DNA of 45,634 nucleotides from a virus. The notes under the pieces were generated by a model, which saw only the letters and a program-made list of their open reading frames with translations, did not search any database and was not told where the DNA came from. The stretch covers positions 1-45,634 of IMG/VR virus record IMGVR_UViG_3300005466_000042. One strand, 5' to 3'. The translations under genes and the position numbers were made by a program. Shown piece by piece: positions 7,499-14,965 of this stretch (its first letter is position 1; every line of letters begins with the position of its first letter).

Positions 7499-8039
7499 TG
7501 AGCTGCCGAGTACGCCCGAGAACGACCGGATCATGGTGCGCCCGGATGAGCCGGAATCGCGCTCGAAGGGCGGCCTGTTCATCCCTGAGATTGCCCAGAA
7601 GCAAGCCATGTCGGCCACGCTCATCGACGCCGGCCTCCGCGCGCGGGACATCCTGTACGATAACGGCGCGAAGATGGGCGACAAGGTGCTGTTCGGCCAG
7701 TTCGCGGGCGTCTGGGAGGAATGGGACCACATCACCGCGGCGGGTAACGACCCGGCTTGCCTGCATGACTGGGCGCGCGACTCGGAGCGCGACGGATTCC
7801 GCCGCGAGGCGTGGCGGTGCGATGCATGCGGCGCCGAGCGATTGCAGGAGCCGGTGCTGGTGATGAACGTCGGCGACATCCTGGCCAACGTCAGCAAGGC
7901 CGAGCGCCTGCGCACGGGGGAGCTGAAGATGATCCGCTACGACAACCCTACGCTCCACAAATACGTGTGGCGCGACGAAGTGACCGCGCCGGCCCAAGAC
8001 TCAACCGCCCCCACCAACGGAGTGAACTATGCTGCTTGA
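7485..8039 (+). CDS. GroES-like co-chaperonin with inserted Cys/His segment
   Basis: I chose ATG 7485, preceded by AAAGGGA. The 184-residue product follows the Cpn10 plan: NDRIMVRPDEPE (13-24), a mobile-loop-like segment with GGLFIP (29-34), GDKVLFGQFAG (65-75) and a final VLVMNVGDILANV (124-136). Between the Phe-Ala-Gly-Val strand and the last strand there is an extra stretch of about 40 residues with Cys92, His94, Cys112 and Cys115, a possible zinc site absent from normal GroES (about 95 residues). A phage co-chaperonin would cap host GroEL during capsid protein folding, fitting its place next to the head genes. The C-terminal 45 residues are also extra. Confidence 0.85.
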   Translation: MLKFDELPSTPENDRIMVRPDEPESRSKGGLFIPEIAQKQAMSATLIDAGLRARDILYDNGAKMGDKVLFGQFAGVWEEWDHITAAGNDPACLHDWARDSERDGFRREAWRCDACGAERLQEPVLVMNVGDILANVSKAERLRTGELKMIRYDNPTLHKYVWRDEVTAPAQDSTAPTNGVNYAA

Positions 8040-8940
8040 TGGACAGACCGACACGGGCACCGATGACGCCGCGGACATCGCAGAGCTGAAAGAGGCGGCT
8101 GGCGGCGAGCCAGCGCCCGAGCGCGCGGAGGCCATCCCGCCAGCGCCCGAGCCGAACAAGCCGGTTGCGCTGACGCCAAAGCTGTCCCGCCGCGCCCAGG
8201 CCGAAGAGGACCGTAAGAAAGAACTGACGGCGCTGGCAGACACCGTGAAGGAACTGCGCGAGCGCGATTCCCAGCGCGACAGGCAGTTCGGCGAGCTGAC
8301 CGGTCACCTGTCGGCGCTCGCGCAGCAGCGCCAGGCGCCGCCGCAGTACCAGGCGCCAGCCCCGCAGGCGCAGATTCCCGACCCCGACGAGCTGATGGCA
8401 AAGGCGAACGCAGCGCTCGATGGGCGCGACATGGGCGCGTACCACCGCTACCTGATGCAGGCCAACCAGGCGGCCACGTTGCGCTCGATGGCTCCCATCC
8501 TGGAGCGTGTCCAGTCGATGCAGCAGGCGCCCCAGCAACAGCAGCAAATCCCCGCCGAGCTGATGGCCTACTTTGCCGCATACCCACAGGTGGCCACCCA
8601 CCCGGCCAAGATGCAGCTCCTGATGGCCAAGAACGCCGAGCTGGAGGCGCGAGGCTTTCGCCCGGGCCCGGAGCGCGTGCGAGCGGCCTTCGAGGAGGTG
8701 AACGCCATCGTCAGCAATGGCAAGCAGACCGAGCGCCCGGGCTTCGACCGCGGCACGGCTGCCGCGCTCTCTGGCACCCCCACCGCGCGCCCGGCGGGTG
8801 GCGGCGGACAAGGCAAGGGCGAGCCTCGCGTCGACCTGACGCCCGAAGAGCGGATGTACTGGAAGAAGGCCGGCTTCACGGACGAGGGCGAGTTGGCGCG
8901 AAGCATTGCGCAGTCTCGGCCCGACCGCGTCGTCCGGTAG
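8029..8940 (+). CDS. probable scaffolding protein
   Basis: The 303-residue product is highly charged and Gln/Ala/Pro-rich with a predicted coiled-coil (about residues 60-95), a disordered Pro/Gln region, and a short conserved-looking C-terminus ending in a basic stretch. Location between portal and capsid genes, high charge and helical content match phage scaffolding proteins, which line the inside of the procapsid. No sequence motif proves it. Confidence 0.5.
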   Translation: MLLDGQTDTGTDDAADIAELKEAAGGEPAPERAEAIPPAPEPNKPVALTPKLSRRAQAEEDRKKELTALADTVKELRERDSQRDRQFGELTGHLSALAQQRQAPPQYQAPAPQAQIPDPDELMAKANAALDGRDMGAYHRYLMQANQAATLRSMAPILERVQSMQQAPQQQQQIPAELMAYFAAYPQVATHPAKMQLLMAKNAELEARGFRPGPERVRAAFEEVNAIVSNGKQTERPGFDRGTAAALSGTPTARPAGGGGQGKGEPRVDLTPEERMYWKKAGFTDEGELARSIAQSRPDRVVR

Positions 8941-8944
8941 TCGC

Positions 8945-8974
8945 TTGACAGTTCCGGAAAAGTAGCAGTACCTT
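8945..8974 (+). promoter_or_regulatory. candidate promoter for the capsid gene block
   Basis: TTGACA at 8945-8950 and TACCTT at 8969-8974 with an 18-base spacer, in a locally AT-richer intergenic gap of 140 bases (8941-9080). An imperfect inverted repeat lies downstream (GTTGACC near 9032 and GGTCATCAAC near 9047). It would provide extra transcription of the major capsid genes. Confidence 0.45.
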
Positions 8975-9080
8975 TATCTAGTAGGGCGTAATTCCTCGCG
9001 CAGTTTGGCGAGTGTGCCGGCGACCAAGTCCGTGTTGACCAACCCGGGTCATCAACGTGAAGCAGGGTCAAAGGACACTC

Positions 9081-9581
9081 ATGAACGTTCCGAGTCGCAA
9101 TGACGCCCCTTCTGGACTGGACCTCCACGCCAAGTCGATGGCGCACGAAATCGCAGGGAAGGACCCCGCGTTCGTGTACGAGTACAAGTCGAAGGACCCG
9201 GCGCACCCGCAATACTTTGGGAACTACCTGAAGCGCCGCGAGGTCGGCAATCAGGTTGCCGGATTCACGTTCATCGAGCCATGGGAACTCGTCCACGAGG
9301 GCGACGTTGAACAGGGTCGCAAGCGCGCCGACGACACCAAGGGCGTCGACACGAAGGTCACCCACGGGTCGCTGGTGCTCATGCGGACGCCCAAGGCGAA
9401 CGCGGAGAAAGCGCACCTGATGAACGCTCGCATGGTCGAGTTGCAAAGCACGTCGCTGCACTCGAATGAGCGCGCTTCGATTCAGCAGACCCGATACGGA
9501 ACGCAGGTTTTCAGCGGAGACGCAACCAGCGGCGCTCATGCCGCCCCGGTGGTTTCCTCACAACTGACCGGAGGCAAGTAA
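9081..9581 (+). CDS. capsid-region structural protein
   Basis: ATG 9081 has AAAGGA at good spacing, so I prefer it to GTG 9057. The 166-residue product has no known domain. It is mixed alpha/beta with a segment RKRADDTKGVDTKVTHG of the type found in hypothetical proteins located just before capsid genes of other phages. It is probably a virion or head-assembly component, by position. Confidence 0.6.
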   Translation: MNVPSRNDAPSGLDLHAKSMAHEIAGKDPAFVYEYKSKDPAHPQYFGNYLKRREVGNQVAGFTFIEPWELVHEGDVEQGRKRADDTKGVDTKVTHGSLVLMRTPKANAEKAHLMNARMVELQSTSLHSNERASIQQTRYGTQVFSGDATSGAHAAPVVSSQLTGGK

Positions 9582-9582
9582 C

Positions 9583-10185
9583 ATGGCGAACTCGGCTCTG
9601 ACCGGATTTCGTCCCGTCTACGTGAAGGGCGGCGGGACCGTCACCTTCCGTCGCGGGCGAGTCCTCACCAACAACACCACGGCAATCTTCCTGTACGACG
9701 CGGTTGTCCGGGCGGCCACCGGCGACTACACCGTGACCGCTTCGACCAACAGCGCGACGGAAGGCAGCTCGCAGGGAGCGGTCTACACCGATGCGCAGGG
9801 AATCCGGCGCGAGGCGAAGTACCTGCCGGCGACCACGCTCTACACGTCGAGCGGCGTGGCCCCGGACAACGCATCTTACGTCTACCTGGTGGACAACCTG
9901 GTCAATACCGTGTTCACCGCGTCCATCGCGGTCGGCGCGGTGGCTCTGACCGACCTGAACCTGAACCTGATCATGGTGCTCGGGACCGGGTCGACGACCA
10001 CGGGCCTGTCGGGTCACACCCTGACCAACGCGAGCAAGAACACCACGGCGACATTCCCGTGGCGCTTCGAAAACTTCGTCATCGGGTCGCCCATCAACGA
10101 CCCGGACTTGGTGAACACGGCCGCCCTGGTCACCGCGAACTGCACCTTCGATGAACCGGCCCTGTCGGCCTCACTGGGAGCCTAG
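9583..10185 (+). CDS. probable head decoration/cement protein
   Basis: The ATG follows GGAGG. The 200-residue product is rich in Thr, Val, Ala and Gly, has hydrophobic beta-strand patterning, and lacks Cys in the first 190 residues. It directly precedes the major capsid gene. Size, beta-rich composition and location suggest a capsid decoration protein; no family motif is recognised. Confidence 0.55.
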   Translation: MANSALTGFRPVYVKGGGTVTFRRGRVLTNNTTAIFLYDAVVRAATGDYTVTASTNSATEGSSQGAVYTDAQGIRREAKYLPATTLYTSSGVAPDNASYVYLVDNLVNTVFTASIAVGAVALTDLNLNLIMVLGTGSTTTGLSGHTLTNASKNTTATFPWRFENFVIGSPINDPDLVNTAALVTANCTFDEPALSASLGA

Positions 10186-10190
10186 CCACC

Positions 10191-11087
10191 ATGTCAGCAC
10201 TCAACATCGCTCAGCTCTACGCCGCGGTCGAACCCGTCGCGCGCAAGTGGTTCAACTCCGGGATGGGGAAGGACCCGGCCCAGTTCTCCCAGATTGCCGA
10301 GGTCAACTCGGTCGACGTCCCCATCCGCGAATTCGCGGAGTGGGCCGGCCCGCAGCAGCTGGAACTGAAGGTCGAAAACGCGCCGATGACCGTTCGGACC
10401 GTCGCGCTCGGCACCCCGAAGCGCGTTCAGGTGGCGACCTTCGCGGGCGCCCTGGAGTACAGCCGCGAAGCCGTCACCGACGTGAAGATTCCGCAGCTGA
10501 AGACCCCCGCGCAGGCGCTGGGTCGCGCTGCGAGTAAGACGCCCGAATATCTGTTCGCGCAGCTCCTGGACCGGTCGCACAACAGCGCCTATCCGGTCAC
10601 CGCTGACAACGTCGAGCTTTGCTCGGCCAACCACTTGACTCCGTACGGAACCACGTACGCCAATACGCTGGCGACCCCCGCCGCGCTGTCGGAGACCTCG
10701 CTGGAGGACATCCGGACCGCGCTGCGCACCATGATCGGACCCGACGGCATGCTGGCCCCCGTCATGCCGAAGAAGCTCATCGTCCCGAGCGCCCTGGACG
10801 TCCTGTCCGAGAAGCTCGTCAAGTCCGAGAAGACGCTGGGCAGCGCGAACAACGACCCCAGCGTCATCCAGGGCATGAAGCGGATGGTGTTCGACTACCT
10901 GACAAACACCACGCGCTTCTTTGTCCAGACCGACGCCGACGACGGGTTCTACTGGGACTGGCGCGAAAAGCCCCAGTTCGAGCGGGACAACGTCGCCCTG
11001 ACGATGCAGGCGGTGTTCATCTGCTTCTTCCGCGCGATGTGGGGCGCCGAGAACGCCCGCTGCGTCTACGCCTCCAACGCCACGTAA
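10191..11087 (+). CDS. major capsid protein (HK97-fold, Mu gpT-like)
   Basis: A 298-residue product. The region around LCSANHLTPYGTTYANTL (about 143-160), the following LEDIRTALRTMIGPDGML helix-turn, and MPKKLIVPSALDVLSEKL match the pattern of Mu gpT/HK97-type capsid proteins (spine helix, P-domain). It sits after the scaffold and decoration candidates. It would form the icosahedral shell. It appears to lack a long N-terminal delta domain, consistent with a separate scaffold gene. Confidence 0.85.
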   Translation: MSALNIAQLYAAVEPVARKWFNSGMGKDPAQFSQIAEVNSVDVPIREFAEWAGPQQLELKVENAPMTVRTVALGTPKRVQVATFAGALEYSREAVTDVKIPQLKTPAQALGRAASKTPEYLFAQLLDRSHNSAYPVTADNVELCSANHLTPYGTTYANTLATPAALSETSLEDIRTALRTMIGPDGMLAPVMPKKLIVPSALDVLSEKLVKSEKTLGSANNDPSVIQGMKRMVFDYLTNTTRFFVQTDADDGFYWDWREKPQFERDNVALTMQAVFICFFRAMWGAENARCVYASNAT

Positions 11088-11099
11088 GGAGCCGTCACC

Positions 11100-12095
11100 A
11101 TGGCATTTCGTTCAAGCAAGACCATCACTGGATTTCCCGGCATGGTCGCCAGCTACGGCCAGCCGAATCCGTCCGGAATCGCCGGGGGACTGGCCCGCTA
11201 CTGGGGCGGCGGCGAGGTCATCTTCGTGGGCAATCGCTCCGGCCTGAAAGCCGGCGACGGCTCTTCGCCGAGCAACCCCATGTCTTCGCTCGTCGGCACC
11301 GGTGGCGCCCTCGCGGCGCTTCAGGGCACGACCGGGCGCGGGCATGTGATCTTCCTGCTCCCCGGCTCCTCCTATTCGGTCGATGCGGCCGATTGGGCGA
11401 GCGTCATGGGCGCGGCCAGTGACTTCGCAATCATCGGCCTCGGCACCGGGACGTCTCGGGCCTCGCTGACCTGGACGACCGCGACTTCAACCCTGCTGAT
11501 GGACACGGCGAACGTTGCCATCGACGGGTGCCGGCTGTTCCTGGCCGGCGCGAACGCGGCAGGCGCGGCGCTCACCGTAGCGGCGCCCATTACCATCAGC
11601 GGACCGGGCTGCGCGCTGCGGAACAATGACATCTTCTTCGGCTTCGACGCTGACCAGATTGTCACGGTCGGAATCACCACGACTGCGGCGGCCGACGGGC
11701 TCACCCTGGAAAACAACACGTGCATCGGGGCAACCGCCGCCGAGTGCACGACCTTCATGGACATCATCGGCGTGGACCAGCTGCGCATGCGGAGCAACTA
11801 CTTCGCGGGGGCGACCTCGTCCACCGGCGTCGGAATCGTCCGGTTCGCCACCACGGCGAGCCTCGACGTCTGCCTGGAGTACAACACCTACATCAACCGG
11901 AAGGCGGCCTCCGCGGCTGCCGTGACCGGACTGGCGGGCGTCTCCGGGGTTTCCCGCGACGAAATGTTCCACTACCTCGACAACGTCAGCACCACGCCCT
12001 GGGTTACCTCCCCGGGCATCATGTGCTTCTACAATCCGCGCGTTACCAACCTGGCGGGCGAAATCGGCATGATCCCGACCGTGGTCTCCGCGTAA
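11100..12095 (+). CDS. beta-helix-like structural protein
   Basis: A 331-residue product with a Gly/Ser-rich N-terminus and a repetitive pattern of short strands ending in Asn or Asp (for example NVAIDGCRLF, GCALRNNDIFF, LRMRSNYFAG), typical of right-handed beta-helix folds. It follows the capsid gene with a GGAG Shine-Dalgarno. It is probably a head fibre or surface protein; the exact role is unknown. Confidence 0.6.
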   Translation: MAFRSSKTITGFPGMVASYGQPNPSGIAGGLARYWGGGEVIFVGNRSGLKAGDGSSPSNPMSSLVGTGGALAALQGTTGRGHVIFLLPGSSYSVDAADWASVMGAASDFAIIGLGTGTSRASLTWTTATSTLLMDTANVAIDGCRLFLAGANAAGAALTVAAPITISGPGCALRNNDIFFGFDADQIVTVGITTTAAADGLTLENNTCIGATAAECTTFMDIIGVDQLRMRSNYFAGATSSTGVGIVRFATTASLDVCLEYNTYINRKAASAAAVTGLAGVSGVSRDEMFHYLDNVSTTPWVTSPGIMCFYNPRVTNLAGEIGMIPTVVSA

Positions 12096-12108
12096 GGAGC
12101 GATAGAAC

Positions 12109-12297
12109 ATGGCTCGCTTCAAGGTTGAAACCAAATCTCTCGGCACTCTGGCGGCGGCGTATTTCCACGACCCGGAGAACTTCAACACATCAATCGGGGA
12201 CTACATCGAAGACATGTTCTCCGAAGGATGGGAATTCGTCTCGTCGACTGACGACGGCAACGGGTATCGCTGGTTTTTCAAGGCGAACGCGCAGTAA
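12109..12297 (+). CDS. small hypothetical protein
   Basis: A 62-residue product with GGAG upstream. It has alternating strands and helices and an aromatic-rich C-terminal half (GWEFVSSTDDGNGYRWFF). It ends in a FKANAQ tail, similar in tone to the FKAV tail of the next gene, so the two may be related small domains of one fold. No family recognised. Confidence 0.6.
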   Translation: MARFKVETKSLGTLAAAYFHDPENFNTSIGDYIEDMFSEGWEFVSSTDDGNGYRWFFKANAQ

Positions 12298-12306
12298 GGG
12301 ACACAC

Positions 12307-12501
12307 ATGCACAAAGACAGCAAGAAGCGCGGGCACGTCGTCGAAGTCGTCTCGGTCGGCGCTCTGGAGCGGGACTTCCCCGCTGCGACCATCGCCGAAT
12401 CCGTGGCGATGTACCTGGACGCCAAGGCGAGCGACGGCCTGGCCCTCGTGTCGAATGGCTCGGCCCCGGCCGGCCTGATGTTCGTTTTCAAGGCGGTCTG
12501 A
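12307..12501 (+). CDS. small hypothetical protein
   Basis: A 64-residue product 9 bases after the previous stop. Like its neighbour it ends in a strand with an FVFKAV tail. It is basic at the N-terminus. Perhaps a paralogue of the upstream gene; function unknown. Confidence 0.6.
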   Translation: MHKDSKKRGHVVEVVSVGALERDFPAATIAESVAMYLDAKASDGLALVSNGSAPAGLMFVFKAV

Positions 12502-12519
12502 CCGCGAAAGGGGCCGCAG

Positions 12520-12786
12520 ATGAGCACCAGACCGACAGACTTCGTCAACGGCGAAGTCCTCACGGCCTGTTCCATCTGCGGTCGCCGCCGCCTCTTCCCG
12601 TCGCAGGTCGTTCGCTCGCCTGACCGCCTGTTCCGCTGCATGGACTGCAACGAGAAGACGGTCCTGGAGTTCAACCAGGAGATTGCAGCGGCCAGGAGAC
12701 GAAGACCCGAGCCGGATACCGCCATCGGCGTAGGTTCGCAGTTCAGCGCCTCGACACCAACCGACGATGATATGGGGTTCCCGTGA
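12520..12786 (+). CDS. small zinc-ribbon-like protein
   Basis: An 88-residue product with two Cys-x2-Cys pairs (CSIC at about 18-21 and CMDC at about 40-43), a classic spacing for a zinc ribbon, followed by a disordered acidic tail. AAAGGGG precedes the ATG. The stop overlaps the next GTG (GTGA). A structural or regulatory role cannot be decided. Confidence 0.6.
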   Translation: MSTRPTDFVNGEVLTACSICGRRRLFPSQVVRSPDRLFRCMDCNEKTVLEFNQEIAAARRRRPEPDTAIGVGSQFSASTPTDDDMGFP

Positions 12787-14213
12787 GCGTCAGATACGAA
12801 ACCGTCACCGCGATGAGAGCAGCCGCCACGAGCGGATTCTCTACGGTCACCGCGCAGACGGCCTTTGTCGTGTCGCTCAACGACTTCTTCAAGTTCGTGC
12901 GCGGGTCAGCGGCAACCCCGGTGGCGAACATCATCGTCCCATCGTCGGACGGCCTTGGGGCGTGGCACCGCATGGGAATTCCTCCCCAGGTGGGCGCGGG
13001 CGGGCTCCTGGTCTACGACGCGAATGGGAACGCATCGGCGTACACGCCTGGCGCGACGACGGGGCAGGTGTTCACGTCGAACGGGGCTGGCGTGCCAGGG
13101 ACGTGGCAGCCGATCGGATCAACGAAGTACCTCGGAAACGTCGGGCAGCGCACCTACGTCCCGTCGAGCGCAGGCGGCACGCTGCTGAACATGATGTCGC
13201 TGTCCATGCACAAGGTCACGGACGACGTGGCGGCCGTCCAATTTGCTATTCCCAACTGGCAGGGAACGAACGAGGCAGGCCCCGGCGCCGCGTCCGTCGT
13301 CAAGGTATCGATCCAGTTCCCAGACGGCACGCTCGTTCCAATCTTGGTCTCTGGCTCTACGTCAGTCTCGATTCCAGATGGTGGCATGATCTGGACCGAT
13401 CCATTCCCGTGGACCATCGCCCGCAATACGTGGTTCGGAATTCGAATCTACCGGACGAACGCGGTCGGATGCCCGTACACGGCCAACGTCCAGGACCACG
13501 CACTTGGCGAGCGCATCGAGTACAACGCGGGCGTTGACAAGACGCTGAGCGGGACGATCAGTGCCACGGAAACGGCGCCCTGGGCCGGCCCATGCGGCAT
13601 CCGCGGCCTGATGACTCGGCCATCGGTCACCCTGATCGGAGACTCTCGCGTCGCAGGCGAAGGAGACACCCCCAACGGAACCGGGGCCATCGGCGAATAC
13701 GCGCGCAGCCTGCAAGCAGCAGGGCTCGCTTGGCAGAACCTCGCCATCGGCGGCACCGGGGCAAACGGGTTTCTGTCTGGCTCGCACACGCACCGAATCG
13801 CCCTGGCGTCTCTCTGCTCGCACATGATCACGGAGTACGGAATCAACGACCTCCTTCTGGGCGATGCCCAGATGCGCGCTGACCTGAATTCCATCAACGC
13901 ACTTCTTCCCGCAGCACAAAAGAAGTACGTGGGAACGATGGCTCCGCGCACGACGTCCAGCGACGGGTGGGCAACCGTCGCGAATCAGACGGTCACCGCC
14001 CAGGAGTCGACGCTGCTCGCTAACAACAACTGGCGGAAGACAATTCCCACAGGGTTCATCGGCTGCTTCGACGTCAACGCCATCCTGCAAAGCGGGATAA
14101 CTGGCAAGTGGCTCGCCCCCGGCTACACCGCCGACGGCCTCCATGGCAGCGCCACGGCGTACGCGGCAATCCTCAACAGCGGCATCATCACCGCGGCGAA
14201 CTTCACGCTATGA
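12783..14213 (+). CDS. structural protein with SGNH-hydrolase/esterase domain
   Basis: A 476-residue product starting at GTG in a GTGA overlap. Residues 1-110 resemble the N-terminal domain of tail-fibre-type proteins. From about 280 an SGNH (GDSL) hydrolase is readable: block I GDSR with catalytic Ser288, block II GGTGANG near 325, block III YGIND with Asn355, and block V DGLH with Asp451 and His454. Such enzymes deacylate or deacetylate glycans. In a virion this would modify host surface polysaccharide during adsorption. It lies upstream of the neck and tailspike genes. Confidence 0.85.
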   Translation: MSVRYETVTAMRAAATSGFSTVTAQTAFVVSLNDFFKFVRGSAATPVANIIVPSSDGLGAWHRMGIPPQVGAGGLLVYDANGNASAYTPGATTGQVFTSNGAGVPGTWQPIGSTKYLGNVGQRTYVPSSAGGTLLNMMSLSMHKVTDDVAAVQFAIPNWQGTNEAGPGAASVVKVSIQFPDGTLVPILVSGSTSVSIPDGGMIWTDPFPWTIARNTWFGIRIYRTNAVGCPYTANVQDHALGERIEYNAGVDKTLSGTISATETAPWAGPCGIRGLMTRPSVTLIGDSRVAGEGDTPNGTGAIGEYARSLQAAGLAWQNLAIGGTGANGFLSGSHTHRIALASLCSHMITEYGINDLLLGDAQMRADLNSINALLPAAQKKYVGTMAPRTTSSDGWATVANQTVTAQESTLLANNNWRKTIPTGFIGCFDVNAILQSGITGKWLAPGYTADGLHGSATAYAAILNSGIITAANFTL

Positions 14214-14926
14214 CCATCGGCGCCACGACGAGTTTCGAGGAAAGCCGAGATGATCTGATCGGAGAGGCGCTCGAAAATCTTGGGGCAGTGGAACCCGCCG
14301 CGGTCCGCGACGCCACCAACTCCAACCTATTCACCATGGGCGAGCGCGCCCTCAACCGACTGGTCAAGCAAATCGGCGGCTCCACCGGCGTCAGCCTGTG
14401 GCACTTCCAGCGACGCACGTACACCACCGTCGCCGGCACCGACAACTTTGTCGCCGCATCCGACGTACTCAGCATAGACGGCCCGATTCGCTACACGCGC
14501 GCGGGCGCCACGTCGTCGCTCCAGGGCCTGCCGATGTCGCGGCACAACTACATGGAACTCGCCGACCGGACCACGCCGGGTCCTTCGACCACGTACTATG
14601 TCGAGCAGCTGCTGACGACAACGACCGTCTACCTGTGGCCGGTGCCCGACGCGAGCGGCGACACCATCGAGTACACCGTCTGCGTGCGCGGGGCTGATTT
14701 CACGTCGGGAAGCGACACGCCGGACTTCTGGGCCGAATGGACGACGTGCCTCGTGTACGGCCTGACCGCGGAGCTTGCGCCGAAGCTGTCGCAGACCGCG
14801 CTCATGGACCGATACAAGCCGCTGTTCGAGGCGGAACTGCGCAAACTGGCCGACGGTGACAACGAGCGCGGCCCGATGACTCTCGTGCCTTACGGGTCCT
14901 ACGGTTCAAGCGGGGGCGCCGGATGA
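14210..14926 (+). CDS. head-tail connector (P22 gp4-like neck protein)
   Basis: ATG in an ATGA overlap. The 238-residue product has an N-terminal helical part (DLIGEALENLGAV), a beta-rich centre, and a C-terminal helical bundle (LTAELAPKLSQTALMDRYKPLFEAELRK). This order is typical of the gp4/gp11-type neck proteins that attach under the portal and close the head in short-tailed phages. Position immediately before the tailspike and gp10-like genes agrees. Confidence 0.7.
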   Translation: MTIGATTSFEESRDDLIGEALENLGAVEPAAVRDATNSNLFTMGERALNRLVKQIGGSTGVSLWHFQRRTYTTVAGTDNFVAASDVLSIDGPIRYTRAGATSSLQGLPMSRHNYMELADRTTPGPSTTYYVEQLLTTTTVYLWPVPDASGDTIEYTVCVRGADFTSGSDTPDFWAEWTTCLVYGLTAELAPKLSQTALMDRYKPLFEAELRKLADGDNERGPMTLVPYGSYGSSGGAG

Positions 14927-14930
14927 TGAC

Positions 14931-14959
14931 TTGCACGTCACGCCACATGATGCTACATC
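14931..14959 (+). promoter_or_regulatory. candidate promoter placing a start at the HTH-tailspike ATG
   Basis: TTGCAC at 14931-14936 and TACATC at 14954-14959 with a 17-base spacer. The expected start is at or next to the ATG at 14966, so this transcript would be leaderless. Confidence 0.35.
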
Positions 14960-14965
14960 TTAGGG

